From Bog-473 sp963777485 (GTDB lineage Bacteria; Actinomycetota; Acidimicrobiia; Acidimicrobiales; RAAP-2): a stretch of DNA of 64,000 nt. The DNA lies in NCBI GenBank assembly GCA_963777485.1, contig CAVZQP010000002.1, forward strand, positions 1,116,001 to 1,180,000, read 5' to 3'. The notes under the pieces are model-generated. The model saw nothing but the letters and a program-made list of their open reading frames with translations, was not told the origin of the DNA and made no database searches. The translations under genes and the position numbers were made by a program. Shown here piece after piece: positions 46,157-54,993 of this stretch (position 1 is its first letter; each line of letters begins with the position of its first letter).

Positions 46157-46320
46157 GGGACGAAGTCGCCGACATCTGTGGCGCACTCGCCCTCGGCGGT
46201 TCCCTGCTGCGCCGCCTCGGTCTGGGCGCCGAGGCGGTGCGGTTCGAGTCGCTCTACGGCGCCGTCGCCGCCCGCCTGGCAGAGGACAGTCAGTCCTTGG
46301 CCGAGCCGTCCTGCGCGTAG
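46153..46320 (+). CDS. small soluble protein coupled to the ssb cluster
   Basis: A 55-residue frame starting MRDEVADICGALALGGSLLR and rich in Ala, Leu and Arg, likely two helices. Its ATG overlaps the stop of the preceding small membrane protein gene (ATGA). It runs 31 bases into the opposite-strand msrB end. No family is recognised; being third after ssb in a gap-free series is the main support. Confidence 0.5.
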   Translation: MRDEVADICGALALGGSLLRRLGLGAEAVRFESLYGAVAARLAEDSQSLAEPSCA

Positions 46321-46733
46321 GTCAGCGACAAGGAATTGACGCAGTAACGGAGTCCGGTGTCGGTGGGGCCGTCGGGAAACACATGCCCGAGGTGCCCACC
46401 GCACCGGGCGCAAAGGATCTCGGTGCGGGTCATCCACAACGAGCGATCCACCCTTTCAATGATCGTCCCATTGGCGCTGGCCCGGTCGAAGCTCGGCCAG
46501 CCGGTACCGGACTCGAACTTGGCCTGCGTGTCGAACAGTTCGGCGCCACAGCCGGCGCAATGGAACACTCCTTTGCCGTCGACGTGCAGCAACTCTCCTG
46601 ACCATGCGGGCTCGGTCCCGGCCCGGCGGAGCACGTCGTAGCGATCGGGCGGGAGTTCGTGCCGCCACTCTTCGTCGGTCTTCGTAACGGCGTAGTCGGT
46701 CGTGTCCTGCGTGCCCGGCTTGCGTCTGAACAT
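46290..46733 (-). CDS. msrB: peptide-methionine (R)-S-oxide reductase MsrB
   Basis: A 147-residue repair enzyme that reduces methionine-R-sulfoxide. The zinc ligands form two CxxC pairs (FHCAGCGAEL and ILCARCGGHLGHVF). The catalytic Cys is in LRYCVNSLSL, and the substrate-binding block SGTGWPSFDRA is intact. I chose the ATG at 46733, which has GAGAGG upstream. It is the third gene of a minus-strand run behind the serine hydrolase. Confidence 0.92.
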   Translation of the reverse strand: MFRRKPGTQDTTDYAVTKTDEEWRHELPPDRYDVLRRAGTEPAWSGELLHVDGKGVFHCAGCGAELFDTQAKFESGTGWPSFDRASANGTIIERVDRSLWMTRTEILCARCGGHLGHVFPDGPTDTGLRYCVNSLSLTYAQDGSAKD

Positions 46734-46770
46734 CAGTGCCTCTCTTCCGACATCTACAACAATTTCCAGG

Positions 46771-47982
46771 TCAGAAGTATTTCGGCGTTGCTCCGATCGC
46801 TTCGTAGAGGGCGCGGACAAGGGCGTGGCTGCGAGCGTCGCCGGTGAATTCCTCCATGGCCATCTTGTTCATGACGTAGCCGACGCCGAGCCCGTGTTCA
46901 GGATCGGCGAATCCGTATGAGCCTCCCGCACCACCATGGCCGAAGGAGCCCTCCCCGCCGAAGAGGGTCACCGGACTCGATCGCCAGAATCCGAGGCCGA
47001 TCTTTTGCTCCAGTTTGAACCCCACCGAGGCGAACACCTGATCCGCCCCCGACGTGAGTGGGGTGCGAGCTCGTTCGAGCTGTGCCGGCGTCAGCAGCGG
47101 CTCGGTCGGGCCACCGTCGACCGTGCCGATGAGCGCGGCGTACATCCGCGACAGAGAGGTGGCGTTGGTGATCCCGTTGCCTGCCGGCATTTCCGCCGCG
47201 TGCCACGCGCGCTGGTTCATCCAATCCCGGTCCCGGATAGCGCCCCCAAGGTTGAGGGCCCGGGCGACGAGGGTGGACGCAAAGCTCGACGGTGCGCCGT
47301 CGGCGTCGCTGTCGTTAGTCAGTCCACCTTCGAAGTTCGCACCGACGATGGGTGAAACGCGGTCTTCGTATTCTTCGGGCAGTCCGATGAAGAACTCGAG
47401 GCCGAGTGGCGCGGCCACTTCCTCAGCGAAGTACGTCCCGAGTGAACGGCCCGTGATCCGGTGAACTACTTCGCCGACGAGGTAGCCGTAAGAGAGCGCG
47501 TGGTACCCGTGTGCGGTGCCCGGCTCCCAAAAAGGTGCCTGTTCGGCTAAGGCCTCGGCGACAGGCGTCCATGCCTGGAGTTCTTCCGGGGAGAGCCGTC
47601 GGTCGATCGCCGGCACGCCCGCTTGGTGGGAGAGCAGGTATCGCACGGGCATCGACCCCTTGCCGGCTTGGTCGAACTCGGGCCAGTAGGTGCTCACCGG
47701 CGCGTCCATGTCGAGAAGACCGCGCTGTGCCAGGAGATTGGCGCAGATGGCCGTCGCTCCCTTCGTCGTGGAGAACACCAGCTGCAGGGCCTCGGGTCCG
47801 TAGGGCTGGGTACCCGCTCGGTCGAACGAACCGCCGTAAAGGTCGACCACCCTTCGACCCTCGACGTGCGCGCAAAAGGCTGCGCCTAATTCGCGGCCCT
47901 GTTCGAAGTTGCCGGCGAACGCGTCCCGGACGGCCTCGAACCCCGGCTCGACCAGTCCCGTGATTGTGTCCGAATCGGCCAT
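46771..47982 (-). CDS. class C beta-lactamase-like serine hydrolase / esterase
   Basis: A 403-residue protein of the beta-lactamase/family VIII esterase type. The catalytic S-T-T-K is at 71-74 in LVFSTTKGATAICANLLAQ; the Tyr motif is GYHALSYGYLVGEVV; a late GHGGAGGSYGFADP stands in for the KTG box. No signal peptide is seen, so it is probably a cytoplasmic esterase or lactone hydrolase and not a drug-resistance enzyme. It starts 3 bases after the amidohydrolase stop and ends about 40 bases before msrB. Confidence 0.85.
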   Translation of the reverse strand: MADSDTITGLVEPGFEAVRDAFAGNFEQGRELGAAFCAHVEGRRVVDLYGGSFDRAGTQPYGPEALQLVFSTTKGATAICANLLAQRGLLDMDAPVSTYWPEFDQAGKGSMPVRYLLSHQAGVPAIDRRLSPEELQAWTPVAEALAEQAPFWEPGTAHGYHALSYGYLVGEVVHRITGRSLGTYFAEEVAAPLGLEFFIGLPEEYEDRVSPIVGANFEGGLTNDSDADGAPSSFASTLVARALNLGGAIRDRDWMNQRAWHAAEMPAGNGITNATSLSRMYAALIGTVDGGPTEPLLTPAQLERARTPLTSGADQVFASVGFKLEQKIGLGFWRSSPVTLFGGEGSFGHGGAGGSYGFADPEHGLGVGYVMNKMAMEEFTGDARSHALVRALYEAIGATPKYF

Positions 47983-47985
47983 CGC

Positions 47986-49194
47986 TCAGGCCGCCAGCGC
48001 CAAGCCGGCGCTCCCCATCAAGAAGAGGAAGTTGTCCACGTAGAACTGGCGTCGGATGCCCTCACTCCGGTCACCCAGGGAGGATTCGAAACGTTCGAGC
48101 GGCTTACGCCCCCCTTCGACATGTGGATAGTCCGATGAGAACAGGACAAGGTCGGCTCCTGCCTGGTCGATGATCCAGCCGACGTCCTCGGTGGGGTACG
48201 GCGTGAAGCGGACCTGGCGGTGCACGTACTCGGACGGCGAGAGCGACAGTGCCTGGAGGCGCTCTTCGTGGCGGCGAAACGCCTCGAACGCCGACTCCAT
48301 CTGCCGGAGCCACGAAGGCACCCAGATGGCCCCCTGTTCGATGACCCCTATATGCATGTTCGGGAAGGCCTCGAGCACGCCGTCGAAAATAAGAGTGGCG
48401 AGCGTCTGCGCCGGAGGCACGGGGATCCCCATGTAGTCGACCGATCGGAAATTCTCCTCTCCGCCATGAAAATCCGGAGGGATTGGCCTTCCGTTCACGA
48501 AGTAGTTCTTGTCGATCAGGTCGCCCGTTCCACCGACATGGAATACCACGGGGATGTTCGCATCCTGGGCTTGTTCCCACACCGGATAGAGATCCGTGTG
48601 ACTTGGTGAGTAGCGCGGCGGACAACCCGACGCGACGAGTAGCGCCGCTGCCCCTTGCTCGAGCGCATCCTTGGTGGCTATTTGCGCCTTCTCGGGATCG
48701 CATAGCGGGACATAGAGGGAGGGGAGGAGTCGGTTGTCGACCGAACAGAACTCGAGCATGCCTCGGTTGTGCGCCCGGGCCGCCGCGTAGGCGAGGTCGA
48801 CGTCGCCGGCATGTTCGAGGTCGTGGAGGCGGCCATTGTGGAAGGTATTGAAGACGAGTTGGCTCGAGAACCCGAGGAGATCGAGTGCTCGAGGCCGGTC
48901 CTCCGGAATGAACGAACCGGTCGCGGCAAAGTTCTTGCGAGCCATGATCTCGGCTTCCTCGTCGGCTCGATATTCGGCCGACCCATGTCGTGCCCGCAGC
49001 CGCTCGAAGGCAGCCTCGAGGTCACGCTGCTGTTCTGACGGGTCGCCGGTCTGGCGAAGCTCGTTTCCGCCCGGATAGCGGAGCACAGGAAGCCGGTCCC
49101 GAAATGCTGCCTCCGCGTGGTCCCGCAACCAGGTCGGCGTCTCCATGATGTGGGCGTCGGCGTCGTGGACGACCCGCCCCTGGGAGTACGGCAT
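47986..49194 (-). CDS. amidohydrolase family (TIM-barrel) protein
   Basis: A 402-residue amidohydrolase-2-type protein. The first metal-binding strand reads HDADAHIMETPTWLRDH, with further ligands likely in PVVFHVGGTGD and the late Asp in VLFSSDYPHVEGGRKPLERF. This group includes decarboxylases and hydrolases of aromatic or polyketide-like acids. It is divergent from an acyl-CoA dehydrogenase gene across a 130-base region with a perfect palindrome, so it likely belongs to the same breakdown pathway. Confidence 0.83.
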   Translation of the reverse strand: MPYSQGRVVHDADAHIMETPTWLRDHAEAAFRDRLPVLRYPGGNELRQTGDPSEQQRDLEAAFERLRARHGSAEYRADEEAEIMARKNFAATGSFIPEDRPRALDLLGFSSQLVFNTFHNGRLHDLEHAGDVDLAYAAARAHNRGMLEFCSVDNRLLPSLYVPLCDPEKAQIATKDALEQGAAALLVASGCPPRYSPSHTDLYPVWEQAQDANIPVVFHVGGTGDLIDKNYFVNGRPIPPDFHGGEENFRSVDYMGIPVPPAQTLATLIFDGVLEAFPNMHIGVIEQGAIWVPSWLRQMESAFEAFRRHEERLQALSLSPSEYVHRQVRFTPYPTEDVGWIIDQAGADLVLFSSDYPHVEGGRKPLERFESSLGDRSEGIRRQFYVDNFLFLMGSAGLALAA

Positions 49195-49273
49195 CGTGAC
49201 CCTCCCTTCGTGTTCTCGTTCCGCGCCATGAGTATTTCAGGGCGAGCCGACGGGGGCGGTGCGCCTGGCGATA

Positions 49274-49294
49274 GATCTGACGCCCCGTCAGATC
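49274..49294. promoter_or_regulatory. palindromic operator between divergent catabolic genes
   Basis: GATCTGACG-CCC-CGTCAGATC is a perfect 9-base inverted repeat, 33 bases before the acyl-CoA dehydrogenase start and about 80 from the amidohydrolase start. A TACGCT box at 49312-49317 follows at -10 distance for the rightward gene. It suits a TetR/FadR-type dimer that controls both directions. Confidence 0.6.
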
Positions 49295-49326
49295 AGGGGT
49301 GCGAGCTTGGCTACGCTCCCGGGGCG

Positions 49327-50532
49327 ATGGATCTGCGCGACGGCCCGGAGGACGTGTCGTTCCGCGCCGAGGTGAGGCGGTTCTTAGACGGCAACGTCGT
49401 CGGAGAGTTCGCCGAGATCAAGGGTCGAGGCGGTTCGGGCGACGAGACGTTCGGATTCGAGGTCCGCCGCCGTTGGGAAAAGGTCCTGGCCGACGGCGGA
49501 TGGACCTGCCTGGGCTGGCCGGTCGAGCATGGAGGCCGGGGCGCCACAATGACCCAGCAGGTCATCTTCAACGAGGAGTACGCCCGGGCTGCCGCCCCGG
49601 GGCGGGTATCCGTCATGGGCGAAGGCCTCCTCGGCCCCACCCTGATCCACTACGGGACGCCCGAGCAACAAGCTCGGTTCTTGCCGCCGATCAGGGAGGG
49701 CGACGAACTGTGGTGTCAGGGGTATTCGGAGCCGGACGCTGGAAGTGACCTGGCGAACGTCAAGACGCGGGCGGCCCGAGACGGCGACCAGTGGGTGGTC
49801 ACGGGACAGAAGGTCTGGACCTCGCTTGCCCACCAGGCCGACTGGTGTTTCGTGGTCTGCCGCACCGACCCCGACTCGTCCCGTCACAAAGGCCTGTCCT
49901 ACCTCCTGGTGCCGATGGACCAGCCAGGCATCGAGGTGCGTCCTATTACCCAGCTCACGAGAACGAGTGAGTTCAACGAGGTGTTCTTCGATGGTGCGCG
50001 TACCGATGCATCGAATGTCGTCGGAGGCGTGGGCGAGGGTTGGCGCGTCGCCCTCGCCACGTTGGCATTCGAGCGCGGCGTGGCACTGCTCGGCTATCAA
50101 CTCACCTTCCGGCGTGAGCTCGACCGAATCGTCAACTTGGCACAGGAGAACGGTCGCACCCGCGATCCCGTCGTGCGGCAGGGTCTGGCGCAGGCCCATA
50201 TCGAGCTCGCCATCATGCGATACAACACGTTGCGGTCACTGGCGGGCATCGACGGGCCCGTTGCGCCGCCGGAGGCCTCAATCGCCAAGCTCTATTGGGG
50301 GACCTGGCACCGCCGGCTGGGCGAACTCTGCATGACCCTGATGGGGATGGGTTCGACGGTGTTGGACGGCGACGCATCCCCCGACAACGCGGGCTATGGC
50401 CTCAACGAGCTGCAGCGATCGTTCCTCTTCGCCCGTTCGGAGACCATCTACGGCGGATCGAACGAAATTCAGCGCAACATCATCGGTGAGCGGGTGCTGG
50501 GTCTCCCGCCCGAACCGAAGGGGACCAGGTGA
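49327..50532 (+). CDS. acyl-CoA dehydrogenase
   Basis: A 401-residue FAD enzyme that oxidises an acyl-CoA at C2-C3. The N-terminal helical domain, the middle beta domain (WCQGYSEPDAGSDLANVKTR, then WVVTGQKVWTSLAHQADWCF) and the C-terminal domain with ARSETIYGGSNEIQRNIIGE are all present. In this subgroup the catalytic acid is not at the medium-chain position, so it may act on sterol- or aromatic-derived CoA esters. A -10-like box 9 bases before the ATG and no Shine-Dalgarno suggest leaderless transcription. Confidence 0.9.
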   Translation: MDLRDGPEDVSFRAEVRRFLDGNVVGEFAEIKGRGGSGDETFGFEVRRRWEKVLADGGWTCLGWPVEHGGRGATMTQQVIFNEEYARAAAPGRVSVMGEGLLGPTLIHYGTPEQQARFLPPIREGDELWCQGYSEPDAGSDLANVKTRAARDGDQWVVTGQKVWTSLAHQADWCFVVCRTDPDSSRHKGLSYLLVPMDQPGIEVRPITQLTRTSEFNEVFFDGARTDASNVVGGVGEGWRVALATLAFERGVALLGYQLTFRRELDRIVNLAQENGRTRDPVVRQGLAQAHIELAIMRYNTLRSLAGIDGPVAPPEASIAKLYWGTWHRRLGELCMTLMGMGSTVLDGDASPDNAGYGLNELQRSFLFARSETIYGGSNEIQRNIIGERVLGLPPEPKGTR

Positions 50533-50536
50533 CCAG

Positions 50537-51355
50537 GTGACCAGCTCGAGCCTCGGTGGATCATTCGAACCGCCATCGCCGCCTCCACCGCCGACAGGAC
50601 ACGGGCTCCTGGAGGGGAAGGTCGTCGTCGTCACTGCGGCGGCAGGGACCGGCATCGGGTCGGCCACGGCCCGCCGATGCCTGGAGGAAGGCGCAACCGT
50701 CGTGGTGAGCGACGCGCACGAACGGCGTCTCGCCGAGACCGCGGCACAGTTGGCCGACGAGATCGACAACTCGCAGCGGGTCCATTCGTTGGCCTGCGAC
50801 GTGCGAGACGATGCGCAGGTCGAAGCGCTTTTCGACGGCTCAATCGATCGTTACGGTCGGATCGACGTCGCGGTCCACAACGCGGGCCTCGGCGGGACCG
50901 TACCGCTCACCGAGATGACAGATGAGCAGTGGTCGACCGTCATGGACATCACCTTGACCGGGACGTTTCGATGCACCCGGGCGGCGCTGCGCCGGATGCT
51001 CCCCGCGAGGAGTGGCGTCATCGTGAACAACGCCTCGGTCCTCGGATGGCGGGCCCAACCTGGCCAGGCCCACTACGCGGCCGCCAAAGCAGGAGTGATG
51101 GCGCTCACCAGGTGTGCAGCCGCCGAAGCGGCACCTTCCGGCGTCAGGGTCAACGCTGTGTCGCCGAGCCTGGCCGAGCATCCCTTCTTGAACCGGGCGA
51201 TTCCCGACGAGGATCTCGCCGTGCTGCGACGCCGCGAGCTCTTCGGCCGGGGGGCGGAGACTTGGGAGGTGGCCAATGTGATCGTCTTCCTCGCCAGCGA
51301 TTACTCCTCCTACATGTCCGGAGAGGTCATCTCCGTGAGCAGCCAGCACCCATGA
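50537..51355 (+). CDS. short-chain dehydrogenase/reductase
   Basis: A 272-residue NAD(P)-dependent SDR. The cofactor motif is VVVTAAAGTGIGSATARR, N-N-A-S sits in GVIVNNASVLGW, and the active-site Y-x-x-x-K is YAAAK in QPGQAHYAAAKAGVMALTR. The first 28 residues are a Pro-rich lead. GTG lies 4 bases after the acyl-CoA dehydrogenase stop, and the stop overlaps the ligase as ATGA. It probably oxidises a 3-hydroxyacyl or ring hydroxyl intermediate in the same path. Confidence 0.87.
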   Translation: MTSSSLGGSFEPPSPPPPPTGHGLLEGKVVVVTAAAGTGIGSATARRCLEEGATVVVSDAHERRLAETAAQLADEIDNSQRVHSLACDVRDDAQVEALFDGSIDRYGRIDVAVHNAGLGGTVPLTEMTDEQWSTVMDITLTGTFRCTRAALRRMLPARSGVIVNNASVLGWRAQPGQAHYAAAKAGVMALTRCAAAEAAPSGVRVNAVSPSLAEHPFLNRAIPDEDLAVLRRRELFGRGAETWEVANVIVFLASDYSSYMSGEVISVSSQHP

Positions 51356-53058
51356 ACGACGGCATCGGCGGCGCACCCGCCACCCAGGAGGACCCGAGGG
51401 CGGACCTCATCTGGGGGACGGTGCCGCGCCTCGTCGAGGACGCTGCGACAAGGCACGCGTCGACCGAGGCGCTGGTCGATGCGCACCTCCGGATCACCTA
51501 CGAACAACTCGCACCCCTGGTGGATCGCTACGCCCGCGGGTTCGTGGCGGCTGGGCTCGGCATGGGAGACCGGGTTGGCATTTGGGGCCCCAACTGCGCC
51601 GAGTGGATGCTTGCCGCATTGGGTGTGCTTCGTGCAGGTGGCGTGATCGTCCCGCTGAACACAAGGTTTAAAGGGGGAGAGGCGGCCTACATCTTGCGCA
51701 ACTCGGGCGCAACGTTGTTGGTGACGGTGCGCGGCTTTCTTGGGTTCGACTACCCGTCGATGCTGGGCGGCGAAGACGTTGGTCCACTCGAAAGAATCCT
51801 TCTGCTCAGAGACGAAGGCACCGACGACCGAAACGTCGAGCGGCCCGCTCCGCTATCGACCATTGGTCTGGCCGATTTCCTCGCTGCCGGCGAACGGGTT
51901 CCCCCGGCCACAACGAAGGCACGCGTCGAGGAACTGCAGCCGGACGACGTTTCGGACCTGATCTTCACCTCAGGTACCACCGGACATCCGAAGGGCGCGG
52001 CGACGACGCATGCGCAGTCGTTGCGGACCTTCGGGACGTGGGCCTCGATCGTCGGCCTCGGGTCCGGCGATCGCTACCTGATCGTGAACCCGTTCTTCCA
52101 CACTTTCGGGTATAAGGCGGGCATCCTCGCGTGCTTGATGGCCGGTGCCACGGTGGTCCCGGAGCCCGTGTTCGATGCGGGGGCGGTGCTCCGCCGTATC
52201 GAGGCGGAACGCATCAGCGTGCTGCCCGGACCACCGACCCTCTACCAGACGCTGCTGGGCGAGTCCGACCGAGACAAGCACGATCTTTCCTCTTTGCGCC
52301 TCGGCGTGACCGGTGCCGCCGTCGTTCCCGTCGAGCTCGTGCGCGCTATGGATGACGAGCTCGGGTTCACGACGGTGCTGACCGCCTACGGGCTCACCGA
52401 GTCATGCGGGACCGTCACCATGTGCCGGCGCACTGACCCGCCCGAAATCGTCGCCCGCACGTCGGGCCGAGCGATTCCCGGCCTGGAGGTGCGCGTCGTG
52501 GCAGGGGGCAAGGAGGTCCCAACCGGCGAGCCGGGCGAGGTCGTCGTCCGCGGCTACACCGTCATGTCTGGGTACTGGGGCAATCCGGAGGCGACGGCAG
52601 AGGCGATCGACACCGACGGATGGCTGCACACCGGCGATATCGGCATGATGGACGCGCAAGGCAACGTCACCATCACCGACCGGTTGAAAGACATGTACGT
52701 GGTTGGTGGCTTCAACGCCTATCCGGCCGAGATCGAGGCAATTCTCCGTGGTCACGAAGCCGTGGCCCAGGCGGCCGTGGTCGGAGTACCCGACGAGCGG
52801 ATGGGAGAAGTGGGGTGCGCGTACGTCGTGCCCGTGCTCGGAGCCTTAACCGGTGATTCCGACAACGAGGCCGACGAGCTGGGCCGCACCATCCTCAGCT
52901 GGTCCCGCGGCGCCATGGCCAACTACAAAGTGCCCCGCGGCATTGTGCTGGTCGACAGCCTGCCGGTGAACGCCAGCGGGAAGGTCTTGAAGCGGGAGCT
53001 GCGCGGTCGCCATGCGACTGGAACTGATCGCGTCGTGACGAGCGAGAGGAGCAAGTAA
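51352..53058 (+). CDS. AMP-forming acyl-CoA synthetase
   Basis: A 568-residue adenylate-forming ligase that activates a carboxylic acid to its CoA ester. The P-loop is DLIFTSGTTGHPKGAATTHA, the A5 motif TAYGLTESCGTVTMC, A7 GWLHTGDIGMMDAQG, A8 hinge DRLKDMYVVGGFNAYPAEIE and the catalytic Lys of A10 in LPVNASGKVLKRELR. The sequence is nearest to FadD3-like enzymes by eye, but the substrate is not certain. Its ATG overlaps the SDR stop. Confidence 0.88.
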   Translation: MNDGIGGAPATQEDPRADLIWGTVPRLVEDAATRHASTEALVDAHLRITYEQLAPLVDRYARGFVAAGLGMGDRVGIWGPNCAEWMLAALGVLRAGGVIVPLNTRFKGGEAAYILRNSGATLLVTVRGFLGFDYPSMLGGEDVGPLERILLLRDEGTDDRNVERPAPLSTIGLADFLAAGERVPPATTKARVEELQPDDVSDLIFTSGTTGHPKGAATTHAQSLRTFGTWASIVGLGSGDRYLIVNPFFHTFGYKAGILACLMAGATVVPEPVFDAGAVLRRIEAERISVLPGPPTLYQTLLGESDRDKHDLSSLRLGVTGAAVVPVELVRAMDDELGFTTVLTAYGLTESCGTVTMCRRTDPPEIVARTSGRAIPGLEVRVVAGGKEVPTGEPGEVVVRGYTVMSGYWGNPEATAEAIDTDGWLHTGDIGMMDAQGNVTITDRLKDMYVVGGFNAYPAEIEAILRGHEAVAQAAVVGVPDERMGEVGCAYVVPVLGALTGDSDNEADELGRTILSWSRGAMANYKVPRGIVLVDSLPVNASGKVLKRELRGRHATGTDRVVTSERSK

Positions 53059-54168
53059 GTGCGAGGCATCGTTTATACGGGAGAAGGCGTCGAGGTCACC
53101 GACCAGCTCGAGGTTCGAGGGCCCGGTCCGAATGAGGTACAGGTGCGGATTCAGGCTGCCGGCGTGTGTCATTCGGATCTGTCCGTCATCGACGGGACCA
53201 TCCCATTCCCGGCGCCGGCCGTGCTCGGTCACGAGGGCGCCGGCGTGGTTGAAGCGGTGGGCGATGCCGTGCGGTCGGTCAAGCCGGGCGACCACGTCGT
53301 GATCGCGACGCTGGCCAGCTGCGGAGCCTGCCGCGCCTGTGGGACTGGCCACCCGACGTGGTGCAAGAGCTCGCTCGGCAATATCACGACGCCGTTCACC
53401 TTTAAGGGCGAAGCGGCATCGAACTTCGCCGCGGCTTCGGTCTTCTCCGAGGTGACGATCGTGAGCGAGGTCCAGGCCGTGCGCATTCCAAAGGACGTCC
53501 CGCTGACGTCGGCATGCCTCATCGGGTGCGGTGTGCTGACCGGAGTCGGTTCCGTTTTGAACCGGGCCAAGGCGCGGCCGGGCGACACGGCGGCGGTCTT
53601 CGGCGTCGGCGGCGTGGGGCTCAACGTGATCCAGGGCCTCCGTATTGCCGGCGCCACCCGCATCGTCGCTGTGGACACGATCGCTGCCAAGGAGGAGCTG
53701 GGCCGCCAGTTCGGCGCCACCCACTTCGTCGACGCCAGCGCCGGCGATGCGGCAGCGGCTGTCCGCGATCTGGTCCCGGCCAACCGCGAATCGGCCGCCG
53801 GCGCCCTCTTTCCGCTTGGCGGCGTTACGTGGGCCTTCGACTGCGTCGGGCATCCGGCCGTGCTCAAGAGCGCGCTCGACTGCCTCGACTGGGGTGGTAA
53901 CGCCGTTGCAATCGGCATCCCGCCGCGGGGAACCGAGGTGGCGGTCGATGTCAACGCTTTGGCGTACGTCGACCGCGGGCTGCTCGGTTGCCGCTACGGC
54001 TCATCTCGCCCGCACCATGACATTCCGTTGATGGTCGACCTCTACAAGTCCGGGCAGCTCATGTTGGATGAGCTCGTCTCTCTCACTCGTCCGCTCGAGC
54101 GCTTCGGCGACGTCGTCGACGAGATGCACGCCGGTCGGGTAGCGCGCGGCGTCCTGACGTTCGACTAG
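53059..54168 (+). CDS. zinc-dependent alcohol dehydrogenase (MDR family)
   Basis: A 369-residue NAD(P)-dependent alcohol dehydrogenase. Catalytic zinc ligands are C37 (AGVCHSDLS), H58-E59 (LGHEGAGVVE) and a later Cys in LIGCGVLTG. The structural zinc Cys are at 88, 91, 94 and 102 (SCGACRACGTGHPTWC). The Rossmann motif is VFGVGGVGLNVIQGLRIAGA. It starts directly after the ligase stop (TAA-GTG), so it ends the catabolic operon. Confidence 0.9.
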   Translation: MRGIVYTGEGVEVTDQLEVRGPGPNEVQVRIQAAGVCHSDLSVIDGTIPFPAPAVLGHEGAGVVEAVGDAVRSVKPGDHVVIATLASCGACRACGTGHPTWCKSSLGNITTPFTFKGEAASNFAAASVFSEVTIVSEVQAVRIPKDVPLTSACLIGCGVLTGVGSVLNRAKARPGDTAAVFGVGGVGLNVIQGLRIAGATRIVAVDTIAAKEELGRQFGATHFVDASAGDAAAAVRDLVPANRESAAGALFPLGGVTWAFDCVGHPAVLKSALDCLDWGGNAVAIGIPPRGTEVAVDVNALAYVDRGLLGCRYGSSRPHHDIPLMVDLYKSGQLMLDELVSLTRPLERFGDVVDEMHAGRVARGVLTFD

Positions 54169-54206
54169 ACAGATCGCATGGATTCGATCGACCAGACGGC
54201 GACGCG

Positions 54207-54950
54207 ATGAAGGGGGTCATCCTGGCGGGGGGCACCGGCTCGCGCCTGTACCCGCTGACCCGTATCACCAACAAGCACCTGTTGCCGATCTATGACCGCC
54301 CCATGATCGCCTGGGCGATCGAGGCGGTCGTGCAGGGCGGCATCGACGAAATCATGCTCGTGACGGGAGGCACCCACGCGGGTGAGTTCCTCCGTCTCCT
54401 GGGGAACGGCCACGAATACGGCATCGATCAGCTGTCGTACGGCTATCAGGAGAAGGCCGGTGGGATCGCCGAAGCTCTCGGTTTGGCCGCACACTTCGCC
54501 GAAGGCGGTCCCGTGCTCGTCATGCTCGCGGACAACATCGTCGAGCGCTCCATCAGGCCCATCGTCGACGCCTTCCGTGCGAACCCTGTCGGCGCCCGCA
54601 TCCTGCTCTCTCCGGTGAGCGAACCCGAGCACCTTCGTCATCTCGGTGTTCCGGTCTTCGGTGACGATGGGCGTGTCGTGCACATCGAGGAGAAGCCCGA
54701 GAACCCGGCGTCGCAGTATTGCGTGACCGGCATCTACTGCTACGAAGCCGGTGTGTTCGACATCATCGGCGACCTGGAGCCCTCGGGACGAGGCGAACTG
54801 GAGATCACCGACGTCAACAACCATTTCGTCGGGAAAGGTCAGATGGCGCACGACATCCAAGAGGGGTTCTGGGGCGACGCCGGCGAGTCCATTGATGCCT
54901 ATTACACGGTGAACGATTTCGTGCGCGAGCACGGCGCCAACCATCCGTAG
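54207..54950 (+). CDS. RmlA-like sugar-phosphate nucleotidyltransferase
   Basis: A 247-residue nucleotidyltransferase that makes an NDP-sugar. The N-terminal signature MKGVILAGGTGSRLYPLTRI and NKHLLPIYDRPMI are the nucleotide-binding loop of glucose-1-phosphate thymidylyltransferase, and VLVMLADNIVERS holds the metal Asp. It is about 45 residues shorter than RmlA and lacks the usual C-terminal helices, as in spore-coat/polysaccharide-type members. No other sugar genes are next to it. It starts 38 bases after the alcohol dehydrogenase and may share its transcript. Confidence 0.85.
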   Translation: MKGVILAGGTGSRLYPLTRITNKHLLPIYDRPMIAWAIEAVVQGGIDEIMLVTGGTHAGEFLRLLGNGHEYGIDQLSYGYQEKAGGIAEALGLAAHFAEGGPVLVMLADNIVERSIRPIVDAFRANPVGARILLSPVSEPEHLRHLGVPVFGDDGRVVHIEEKPENPASQYCVTGIYCYEAGVFDIIGDLEPSGRGELEITDVNNHFVGKGQMAHDIQEGFWGDAGESIDAYYTVNDFVREHGANHP

Positions 54951-54993
54951 GAGAGACACCGCCAGCTGATCGCTCCCGCCTAGCCTGAACCCG

